Shown here: one piece after another, positions 1 through 8,219 of the stretch
Position numbering within the stretch: the stretch's first letter is position 1
Layout of the letters: the number at the start of each line of letters is the position of its first letter
Assembly (NCBI GenBank): GCA_015680685.1
Contig: MNCI01017786.1
Coordinates: forward strand, 127,273 to 181,663
From: Gnetum montanum
Lineage: Eukaryota; Streptophyta; Gnetopsida; Gnetales; Gnetaceae
DNA length: 54,391 nucleotides
Direction: 5' to 3'
Notes under the pieces: model-generated
Seen by the model: only the letters and a program-made list of their open reading frames with translations
The model's database searches: none
What the model was told of the DNA's origin: nothing
Translations under genes and position numbers: made by a program

Positions 1-60
1 TTTGAAATTTTAACATTCTCTCGTTTTTTATGTTGATTATTTTCTCTTCGGTCTTTTCAG

Positions 61-162
61 GATGAAGGTGGTGACGAGACTGGCGAAGTTGGCTCTAGTG
101 GAGCAGGGGTGTCCGGTGCTGGTGGGCCTGAGGAGGATGATCCTCATGCTCCAAGCGCTTAG
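61..162 (+). CDS. Last exon of the antisense gene carried by Tat-1 (partial)
   Basis: A pyrimidine-rich tract ending in cttttcag (AG at 59-60) is a good splice acceptor. From base 61 a 33-codon frame runs to TAG at 160-162, rich in Gly, Asp and Glu and starting DEGGDETGEV. The last exon of the antisense gene in Tat-2 (22199-22261) also carries an acidic DEGTGPDGP-type tail after a GT-AG intron, so the two are homologous. The exon is tail-to-tail with gag-pro. Upstream exons are outside the window. The protein family is not recognised. Confidence 0.6.
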   Translation, partial: DEGGDETGEVGSSGAGVSGAGGPEEDDPHAPSA

Positions 163-253
163 CATTTAAACGTCTTCTTTTTCTCTTTTTTGTGTTTTCT
201 TGAAACTGGTGTTGATTCAAACTTGTATTGAAAGTGTAACTTGAATATTATGA

Positions 254-259
254 AATAAA
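254..259 (+). promoter_or_regulatory. Poly(A) signal AATAAA of the antisense gene
   Basis: A canonical AATAAA lies 92 bases after the stop of the plus-strand last exon, in a T-rich 3' UTR. This supports an independently terminated plus-strand transcript that converges on the gag-pro transcript. Confidence 0.45.
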
Positions 260-420
260 GGGAGGTGATCGATTGTATATAATAATATGCACACATATGT
301 ATATATTTTTGTTGCTGATTTTGGGTTTAAGATGCCGTAAAATCATAAAATATTTTTGGTTTGTTTTCTATTTTAAATGCGATACAGGAAGCGGTTAGGA
401 GTGAAACGAAAAGCAGGCAC

Positions 421-565
421 TAGTTTATGGCCATTTCGGGCCCGATGCGTAGTTTACGACTGTTTCGGGCCCCATGCATAGTTTACGGCCATTTCGGGCC
501 CCATGCATAGTTTATGGCCATTTCGGGCCCCATGCGTAGTTTATGGCCATTTCGGGCCTCGTGCG
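421..565. repeat. 29-bp tandem repeat array, five copies
   Basis: The unit begins TAGTTTATGGCCATTTCGGG. TAGTTT occurs at 421, 450, 479, 508 and 537, exactly 29 bases apart, and the array then decays after 565. It lies between the convergent 3' ends of gag-pro (minus) and the antisense gene (plus). Related arrays occur at the matching place in Tat-2 and Tat-3. Tandem repeats in untranslated parts of Tat/Ogre elements are known and can seed satellites. Confidence 0.9.
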
Positions 566-629
566 TGACTAACGAATGTTTTGGAGAACGCGGATAGATT
601 TCTCGGATAACCGATCATTGCTGATCGTG

Positions 630-765
630 GCTAGTTTTATGTCATTGCGGACATGATAGTTTAGTGTCATTTCGGACCGGGAGTGGCTTCTAATTGTTTT
701 TGTTGTTTTATCATAGTTTAATGTCATTTCGGACTTTTTATAGTTTAACGTCATTTCGGACTAAG
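630..765. repeat. Degenerate array of the related unit TAGTTTAACGTCATTTCGGAC
   Basis: Four diverged copies of tagttta(a/g)(t/c)gtcattt(c)ggac follow the exact 29-bp array at irregular spacing. They lie just downstream of the protease stop. Read on the minus strand they encode a repeated MTLNY peptide, which I take as incidental. Confidence 0.7.
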
Positions 766-775
766 GATTTGCTTT

Positions 776-2101
776 CTATTTTAATTGTTTCTTGATATTC
801 TTTATTTTTAAATCAGCGGATGTACTGACAGGCACTATTTTATACTCAGCGTCTCCCTCGCTGATTACGTTGAATGGCAATTCAGCCCAGGGGACGTTTG
901 TTGGAATGTTTTCGGTGTTTGTATTTTCGAGCGTTTCGGTATTGGTTGTTGTTTCCGCGTTGTCTTCTTCACGGGGCCGCAGGTGTAGTATGCCAGATGG
1001 AGGCGTTTCGGTGTTAGGAGATTTTTGATCCGTGACAGAGGGCTTGCATTCAATTGGTGATCGGGGGTTCTTGTCGCTGGGGCTAGGCTTTTCAAGCTCT
1101 ATTTCCGACCCTTGCTCCATGTCTGAGTTTGAAGAGATGATGGGAATGACCACTTCCCCATGTATAATGACTTCTCCGCCTTCGTAGGGCAGGTGAATTT
1201 CCTGGTGTATGGGGGATGAAACGGCTCTTAACTGGGCTAACCAGGGTCTTCCTAATATAAGATTAAACCCGGGCATCTCGTCAACTACCAAAAAATCAGC
1301 GGATGTAGGAAACTGGTCCCCCGCTATAAAGTCGAGAGTTATCGTGCCCTTGACTAATACACGCGACCCGCTGAAGGATTTCAAACATGCGGTTGTTGTG
1401 GATTTAATCGAGTCTGTAAGCCCCAATTGTTCGATGATTGGATATGGTACAACATTAGTGGCTGCCCCATCATCTACATGTACCCTATGTATCTTAAATT
1501 GGTTTATATGTATGGTTATAAACATAGGGGTCGTCGTCGTCTCACCTGTTGTTTTATCTATTTTGATGCTCTCGTCACGAAAGCTTAAGGCCTTAGGGCT
1601 GACCCCGCGAGGAGGGTACATCACCGCATGGATTGCTGGTTCGCTCGGAGGCAAGTCCTCACTAACCGGGATAGATGTTAACATGCGTACAAGAGCTTCG
1701 CGGTGAGTCTGGGAAGTCAACACTAAATCATATAAGCTTAGAGACGTGTTCTTTTGTTTCAGTGCCTGAGTGACTTGCGTTAGGACCGTCGCGAAATCTC
1801 TGCTGTCAGGAGCATTTTGGTTGAGAGGGACCGGGTCCATCGGGCCCAGGAGTTTTATCTCGCGTTTTTGTGGTTTGTCGTTCTTGCGGATATTAGCAGT
1901 TTCACGTTGTTCGTGCGTCCGAGAGGTTTCGCCGCTGCTGCCTATGTCAAGTTGATTATCAGATGATGCCATAGGCATGGAGCTGAGAGGTGTTGGTTTA
2001 GGTGGCCTCACGGCTAGCCGTTGGCGTTCTCTCTCCACGCGTTAGCGTGTGAGCCTGTCCGCTAGGCGTTCTCGCGTGTTGCAAGGGCCTGGCCTCGGAC
2101 C
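776..2101 (-). pseudogene. Tat-1 protease (C-terminal part of gag-pro)
   Basis: This is an aspartic protease of a Ty3/gypsy element. Visible blocks are HVDDGAATN (plus 1456-1482; the D-D-G form of the D-S/T-G active site is common in plant gypsy elements), followed by GRPWLAQL and the segment ending IHLPYEGG. The frame is the same as gag; it is separated from it by TAG at 2102-2104 and TAA at 2042-2044, each one C-to-T change from a Gln codon. There is no ATG at the protease start, which fits a gag-pro polyprotein rather than a separate gene. It ends with TAG at 776-778. The C-terminal third is Pro, Ser, Thr and Glu rich and low in complexity. It aligns along its length with Tat-3 (43600-44190) and in pieces with Tat-2. 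Confidence 0.8.
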
Positions 2102-4854
2102 CTAGGATTGTCCAGGGACCTTTACGACATATGGAGCAGGACAGGGTTGCGGGTATGACTGGGCAGGAGCCTGTGCGGGAACCCGAATGACGTATGGAGT
2201 TGGCCTTAGTGGAGATGGGACCTCCGTCATTGCAACAGCGGGTGGTACTCGGACTACAAAAGGGGCAGGCCGAGCGTAAGGTGTCGTTGTGCTCGCGGGA
2301 TTAACGGGGGGAATGCGCACCACGTAAGGTTGTTGGCGCGTCGTCATGTTGGGGATGGGTGTAATCGAGGGTACTCGAACTACGTATGGCCGTTGCGGGG
2401 TACGAGATGTCTGGGGTGCGAGAGTAGGCTCAACGAGAGGGATTTGAACTACAAACGGCTTGTTAGATATTTTCTTATCCTCCGGGTGTATTGTATTAAT
2501 GTGGGGTGTGTCGGGCTCATCGTCACAGTAAATCGTGCTAATTGTGTATGGAGCCTCCTTAGTGTTTAGGGGGTCTTGGTACACCCCCATGGTCTGATTT
2601 TGTGGTTGGACGGGGTTAGCCCCGTCGAATGTGATGTTACCCTCGTCAATCATCCGTTGGATGTCCTGTTTCAAAGTGAAACAATAATCTGTTCCATGAC
2701 CCGGTCTTTGATGATAGTCGCAAAAGCGATCCATCCGGAATCCTTTGGGCACGGGGGGCTCATCTGGCGTTGCTAGGCTCGGATTCTGTACGAGTTGACA
2801 GAATCGGTCGTGTCTTTGTATGGCCGCAGGGGATAATTGTTTGTGGCTCATCAACCCAGCCTTTAAGAGTTGATCGAAGAGTTGGGAAGGCTTCATTGGC
2901 AGGGGCGTGTATTGAGAGGGTTCTTTCCTCTCAAAATTCCGTGTACGGTTCGTCGGATTCTGTTGCGATGATGATTCCTGTGTGGTGGTTGCGGGCTGGG
3001 GGTGATAGTAGTTAGTAGGTGGCGTCGGTGGCTTTTGTTGTTGCGTCCCTGCTACGGCCGCTATAGTGGTTTTAGTCTTTTCTTTGTCTTTCTTAGTATG
3101 TTGATTCTTAAAGGCTATGTAGGCTGGATCGTGACTGTTTTGGGCAGCTTCTTCAATGTTCTTAATTTGCTCGAACGCTTGATTGAGATCTCGCGCATTG
3201 AGGTAATACAGTTTAGATTTAAAGAAATCGTTGACTGCCCCTTTTAGGATCGTAAGTAGGTAAAATGGGGAGATCGGTTCATGAAGCTCGTTCAGAGCTG
3301 CGCTCCATCTTTGAATAAATTTTTGGATCGGTTCGAGAGGCCCCTGCTTAATCTGCATGAGGCTATCCAGCGTTGGCTCGGGTTTCAAGTTGTACTTAAA
3401 CCGGGTCACAAACTGGCGTATAAGATCATCCAAAGCGCAGATGGAGTTCCTGGGCAAGGCACGGTACCAATCGAGTGCCCTTCCCGTGAGGGACATGGGG
3501 AACACCCGGAGGACAGCGTGAGGCCAGGCTTGGAGCAGGGCACATTCCAATCGGAATGTTATAAGATGGGCGTTAGGATCTGTCTCGCCGTTATACTTAG
3601 TTAATGTCGACAAGGGAACACCTTTGGGCAAGGTTAAAGGTGGGACAGAGGAGCTGATGGGGTCATCATTGTAGAAATCTACTACTTTCATCTCCCCATC
3701 GGTGACGGTTTTGAGGCGCTTTACCTCATCTGTCAATTCCTGCATCATCCTTTTGGCATCTGCCCAATCCTGAGCATCTGGGAGTAAGGTGGTTTGAGCT
3801 TGGGACTGGCTGTATGGGTTAGACTACTGAGCGGTAGAGTGGAAAGCTGAAAGTTGCGCTGTTGGGGGTTGCGTTTGCGGGAAGTGTGTAGTAGATGGCA
3901 TCAGAGGCGCTACATTATAGAGGGGAGGCTGTTGCTGTTGTGGTCGTGGCTGTGCCTGAGGCACATGAATCGGTGGCAACGTGTGGGGTGGTATGTAGTC
4001 GTGGGAGGCCTGGTGCAACGTCGTGCCCGTCATCGGCCACTGTCCGGTCATGTTGTACGAGGAGGCCCCTTGTTGGGTTACGGCAGTGAAAGGGGGCGCA
4101 TGCGTTTGGATATGCGGGATGTAATGGGCAAGTGTGGACACAGGTATAACATGTGGCATTCTTACCATTTGGGACTGGGCTTGAAACGTCACTCCTAGGT
4201 TGCTGTGAGGGGGCGGTGCTTATGAGGATGAACCTGCAAGTGTAAAAGGGAAGGCATTCGACAAAGGGTGGCCCTGGGGAGGGACTTGAGCTGACGCGGA
4301 TGTTCCTTATAACAGTGCTTGGGTGTGGTCAGAGGTGATGGGTTGGAGGGGTATGGTTTCCCCTGCGTCCGGGTTAAATACAGGGTTCACGTGGTTATGC
4401 GGACTGAGAGTATGATAGGATCTTCATGCTCAGATTGCGCAGCGAATTCGTCCTCTTCATCCCGTTGTGGTTTTACGGTAACCTAGTCTAACGATTGGCT
4501 CCTATGCAGAAGGAGCTGCGTAAAGAGCTCCGAGAATTGCTCCGGAATGGGGATTACGTCGTATGGGGAAGGGACGAATTCATACCCCCCTCTATAAAAG
4601 ATCTCAAATTGCCTTTTTACTTCCATCTCAGCCCGGTCTACTGCCAGGCCAGCTTGTATCTTAATGCAAATGAAGTTGTATTCGTCTTGGCTTATGATAT
4701 TAGCGGCAGGGTCTCTCCCTTGCAACCTCAAAGATCGACGGGGCTCCATTGTGGATTGCCCTCCCATGTGTTGTGTGGCGGGTTGCTGGGCAGTCGTTGT
4801 GTCTGAGATGTTAACGTTCTGGGTAGTAACAGTAGTGATGTTGATGGGATTCAT
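2102..4854 (-). pseudogene. Tat-1 gag
   Basis: This is the structural Gag of a Tat-like element. It starts at ATG 4854 (MNPIN), a start shared with Tat-2 and Tat-3. The order is: N-terminal block with QDEYNF; a Pro/Gln/His-rich linker; the retrotransposon gag domain (block ALDWYRALPRNS and the QGPLEPIQKF block); the knuckle CDYHQRPGHGTDYC (plus about 2695-2740); then six repeats of a P(F/Y)VV(R/K)(V/I)P motif up to the stop. In-frame stops are TAG 4483-4485, TAA 4307-4309, TAA 4220-4222 and TAG 3824-3826, all one C-to-T step from Gln, plus one frameshift near 4400. The largest open part is 3748-2102 (548 codons). It is nearly intact but not translatable as it stands. Confidence 0.85.
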
Positions 4855-4856
4855 GA

Positions 4857-5280
4857 TTATGGACGATTTGAATGTGTGGAACTGATATGGATAACGGTGT
4901 ATGCGGTGGCGTAGACGAGTTTACAGGCTAAGTGTCTGCGGCGTAAACGCCGGCGTAAGCGTGTAGCGTGTACGCTAAGTATGCAGTGTAGACGCTGGCG
5001 TAAGCGTGTAGCGTGTACGACAAGTGTGCAGCATAGACGCTGGCATAAGCGTGCAGCGTGTACGCCGGGGTTTGTCTGAGGCGTAAACGCCGGCGTGGGC
5101 ATGTAGCGTGTACGCTAAGTATGCAGCGTAGACGCTGGCGTGAGCGTGTAGCGTGTACGCTAGGGTTTATGTAGCGTAAACGCTGGAGTCGACAGCGTAG
5201 ACACTGAGTCTAGTTTAAGAGCGGCAGCGAGGATGCTGATCAGCGTGAACGCTGAGGGGCGTGAAGCCTGTTTAACGAAG
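4857..5280 (-). repeat. Tat-1 leader with GC-rich short tandem repeats
   Basis: Between the PBS and the gag ATG, a unit like gcgtagacgctggcg / gtgtagcgtgtacgc recurs about eight times (4905-5230) in imperfect tandem. It is unusually rich in CpG and in short inverted motifs such as agcgt...acgct. The same vocabulary recurs in the LTR (5500-6100 and 6240-6510). I see no coding function; the apparent ORFs here are repeat artefacts. Confidence 0.7.
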
Positions 5281-5304
5281 GGCCCTCCTTCTAGCGCCAA
5301 AAAC
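5281..5304 (-). other. Tat-1 primer-binding site
   Basis: On the minus strand, directly after the LTR end, is gtttttGGCGCTAGAAGGAGGG. The same segment follows the LTR in Tat-2 (26535-26558, one CpG-to-TpG change) and, decayed, in Tat-3 (40336-40360). Its position and conservation mark it as the tRNA primer-binding site. I cannot assign the tRNA from memory. Confidence 0.7.
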
Positions 5305-5557
5305 TGTGCTGACCGAAATCGTCGGTGCAAGGCTGGAACGTGATGAACACCGAAAGAGATGCGGGTAAGCACAGTTGACCCTGCCTCCGCTTGAGGGCGA
5401 GCTGGAGTGGGTGAAGGCAGAGTGCCTTGAATGGTTCGCACGCGGATCAAACAAGGACTTCCCCGAGCGCCGCCGAAGAGTTATACGCTGGGTTATACGT
5501 AAACAGGGCGTGAGCAATGAATCAGGCGTGCACGGTGTAAACAGCGTAAACAGAAGT

Positions 5558-5686
5558 GAACACAGCGTGAGCGTACGGGCGTGACAGCTTAAACTGAAAT
5601 GAGCACAGCGTGAGCGTACGGGCGTGACAGCGTAAACTGAAATGAGCACAGCGTGAGCGTACAGGCATGGCACCATAAACAGTGAA
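5558..5686. repeat. 43-bp tandem repeat, three copies, inside the Tat-1 LTR
   Basis: The units start at 5558, 5601 and 5644 (gagcacagcgtgagcgtac...), exactly 43 bases apart; the third copy is diverged. They lie in the part of the LTR nearer the PBS, downstream of the TATA box in the direction of transcription. Confidence 0.8.
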
Positions 5687-6188
5687 TGGATGTAGGGCGT
5701 AAGCAGGCACACGACGTGAACAGTGGGCGTATACAAACGGAGACGGAGCGAAAATGCAAGCGGGCGTGAACGAGGAGTGGGCCAAATTGACGTAAAACTG
5801 AGAAAGAGCTCACAGCGAGCGTAAACAGTGGTCGTCTTCGGACGCGAACCGAGCGCGGAGCGCGAACGCAAACCGGCGTAAACAAGGCGTGGGCCAAATC
5901 AACATAAAACTATAAAAGAACTTGCAATAAACGTAAACAATGGATTATAGAGTTAAAATGTTGTGCACCGGTCTAACGCAGTTGTGTAGGAACACAAGGC
6001 GGACGTAAAGCCCCGGTGGGCAGAGGGATGCAGCTGGCGGACACGGTGGGCGAAGCGCGGACTATGCTCAGCGTGCAGCATGTAGGGCTTTCAGTGTAAG
6101 CGTGAGCGTGTGAGGGTTTCAGCAGCATAATTGCTCTTGGTCGGCTCTGGTAAATTTTCGCGGACTTGGTAAACGTGGAAAATTGGGC

Positions 6189-6196
6189 TATTTATA
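6189..6196 (-). promoter_or_regulatory. TATA box of the Tat-1 LTR
   Basis: TATAAATA on the minus strand, in the same LTR context as the boxes of Tat-2 and Tat-3. It is the likely core promoter of the genomic RNA. Confidence 0.6.
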
Positions 6197-6540
6197 GGGG
6201 TAGGGTTACTGGGAAAAGCGGATGGGGGGACACGTGGCGTATAGACCGGGCGTTACAATTTAGAAACTCGGTACACGCTGGGCGTATACATTACAAGCTG
6301 GCGTGTACGCTGGGCGTATACGCCGGGCGTAGAGACCGACGGATGTCCACTTGCTTCAATCCTTGCTCTTTGGTGTAATCTTCATGTTGCCATTGGAAAT
6401 CCTGTTGTCGAGCGTGTGTCCCTGCCGTACCTGGGCGCGTACACTGAGCTGGGCGTAGACGCTGGGCGTGAACGTTGGGTGTAGACGCTGGGCGTGAACG
6501 CTGGCACAACACTTAAAAGATTTTTGTGGTGTTTCACCAA

Positions 6541-7144
6541 TAATCCTTGCTTGGTCATATCATGAGCTAACTAGAATTGATCCAAGGATATGCTAGCATC
6601 AAATTCATAGAAATTCCTCCATTAAATCAAAGAGGCAACCATAGAAATGGTTGAACCCCAAACTCAAGTAGCTTATCAAAGAGAAGATTGAAGAAGTCCT
6701 CAAGGCGGGGTTCATCTATCCCATTGTATATAGTGAGTGGATTAGCCCACTCATGGTCATGCTAAAGAAAGGTAGAAAATGGAGGATTCGCATCTATTTT
6801 AGGCTATTAAATATGACAACATACAAGGATAATTTTCCTTTGCCATTTATGGCTAGGTGTCGGACACAATTTCTAGGCATTGTTATTATAGCTTTCTAGA
6901 TGGTTATAGTGGCTATAACCAAATCTAGATAGCACTTGAAGATCATGTCAAAACCACATTCACAAGTTCCTAGGGGACTTTCATATATAGAAAGATGTCA
7001 TTCGACCTATGCAATGCCCATGCAACATTCCAACACCTTGTCTTTAGCATCTTCCAATAGTAGAGTGGTAGTGGGGTGGAAGTCTTCATGGATGACTTCT
7101 CCACCTATGGGGCTACATTCGAGCAAGACTTGGACCATCTTGAG
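6541..7144 (+). pseudogene. Ath-1 reverse transcriptase, N-terminal half
   Basis: This RNA-dependent DNA polymerase remnant starts in the block WSYHEL...IDPRI and passes through LKAGFIYPI, WRIRIYFRLLN and DGYSGYNQ. It reaches the catalytic box as FMDDF (plus 7087-7101) followed by TYGATFEQDLDHL. It has several stops (TAG in place of likely Gln) and frame changes. It stops in mid-domain at 7144, where Ath-2 is inserted, and resumes at 35093. Tat-1 interrupts it on the left. Confidence 0.85.
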
Positions 7145-8056
7145 TGATGATACATCAAAGTGTTATGTCGATGGACCCTCGTTGAAGTGGTCTCATCAAT
7201 GGATCCCCATCAATGTAACCCCATCTATGTGATGTTGCCTTGTCAATAAGGTGGCATTGATGTAGAATTTAATGTGTATATGGGGCCCCATCAATGTAGC
7301 TCCACAGTAAAGTCTATAAATACACATTTACCAGCCATGTTTATGGGAGGTCAAATCATAGTTGTAGCAAAGCTCTTGCAGTTTTATCATTTGAGAGTTA
7401 GAATATTTTTCTAAGTGCCTACAATAGGAGTCAGAAAGTGTATGGATCTCTATTCAAGCACTAATGTACCTGAGCACACTAGTGTGAATAGCAATAAAGA
7501 CAAGCATTTTGATCAAAACTTGTAGCACTTGGAATAGATTAATAATTCATTTATGCATTTACTATTTTCATTAATTATGAAATTAATTAATCTAAACTAT
7601 ACTTTAATTAATTAATTAAGTAATTAAGCTAAATAGGTTAAACACGTAAGTATGACCTCTTCAAGCATAACATACAACACTTGGTAATCCTAGTAGTGCT
7701 TAATGCTTAGTAGCCTAGTAGTGTTGTATGCATTTAGGATGTGTATAGAAAGTGGGACTGGATACTTATGTTAGAATTAATTAGATTAAATTAGCTAATA
7801 AATTACTTCATTTTTTTATTTTAAATCACTAGGAACATAAAACATAAAAAAATAAAAATCATATGCCTCAATTACACTTAACCATACCTTTGTACATCAC
7901 AAGTGTAATTGGGAAGACAACCAATGACTGTTAGGGCAAGTTCACTTCCTAAAGGCTAGTGTACTAGAAGACATAGAGTCCAAAAAATTCAACTAGATGG
8001 CACATGAATGCTTAGTGATTCATATGGTTGAGCATAGGGGTACTTACTGCTCATCA
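7145..8056 (+). repeat. Ath-2 5' LTR
   Basis: It runs from TGATGATACATC to CTCATCA and is 912 bp long. It aligns end to end with 34142-35087, and its distal two thirds align with the Ath-1 3' LTR (51342-52155). It contains TATAAATA at 7315 and an AT-rich block of ttaattaa motifs (7560-7630). Confidence 0.9.
7315..7322 (+). promoter_or_regulatory. TATA box of the Ath-2 5' LTR
   Basis: TATAAATA in the context agtctataaatac, shared with the right LTR (34298-34305). Confidence 0.6.
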
Positions 8057-8075
8057 TTGGCACCGTTGTCAGGGA
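8057..8075 (+). other. Ath-2 primer-binding site, tRNA-Asp type
   Basis: TTGGCACCGTTGTCAGGGA follows the LTR directly. It differs from the tRNA-Asp-complementary PBS known in Athila and Calypso elements (TGGCGCCGTTGCCGGGGA) only by transitions, all expected from cytosine deamination. Confidence 0.75.
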
Positions 8076-8219
8076 CTCTTTTTGTTTGAAAAACATGTGC
8101 TATCTAGGTTTAGTGAACATCATTAACATTGTTGAATAAACCCTAAGGTCAAAATTATTCTCACAATAAATATAATCACATAAGCACACTAATATCTCAT
8201 TTACATCAAAAAATTTCTT

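Larger units (their letters stand above)
1..6536 (-). mobile_element. Tat-1: Tat/Ogre-like LTR retrotransposon, truncated by the window start
   Basis: This element reads on the minus strand: 5' LTR (6536-5305), PBS, GC-rich leader, gag, protease, a 29-bp repeat array, then the tail of a plus-strand gene. Pol and the 3' LTR must lie left of the window. It is inserted in the RT gene of Ath-1; the base pairs beyond its LTR (6537-6541, ccaat) are the likely target-site duplication, whose partner is out of view. It is rich in CpG, unlike every other element here, so it is probably the most recent insertion. Family assignment rests on the gag zinc knuckle of CX2HX4HX4C form and on homology to Tat-2, whose pol has two RNase H domains. 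Confidence 0.85.
5305..6536 (-). repeat. Tat-1 5' LTR
   Basis: About 1.23 kb. It begins TGAAACACCAC at 6536 and ends ...CA at 5305, next to the PBS. The start matches the LTR starts of Tat-2 (28419) and Tat-3 (38832, 46185). It holds a TATAAATA box and several GC-rich tandem repeats. It is shorter and far richer in GC than the LTRs of Tat-2 and Tat-3, so it belongs to a different subfamily or is much younger. Confidence 0.8.

Noticed and set aside
569-754. Short minus-strand ORF with repeated MTLNY peptide
   Set aside because: It follows the protease stops and is made of the non-coding TAGTTTAA repeat; the 29-bp period of the neighbouring array does not keep a frame.
1456-1482. Protease active site DDG instead of DTG or DSG as a novelty
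   Set aside because: DDG and DGG forms are common in plant Ty3/gypsy proteases, so this is not evidence for a new enzyme.
3824-3826. TAG between gag segments as a programmed readthrough signal
   Set aside because: Five similar Gln-to-stop changes occur in the same gag-pro, so decay is the simpler explanation.
5272-5897. Several overlapping Arg- and Ser-rich ORFs on the minus strand
   Set aside because: They lie inside the Tat-1 LTR and consist of GC-rich tandem repeats; no homologue in the other LTRs is open.
7560-7630. ttaattaattaa block as a replication origin or matrix attachment site
   Set aside because: It is ordinary LTR sequence present in the three Ath LTRs; nothing further supports such a role.
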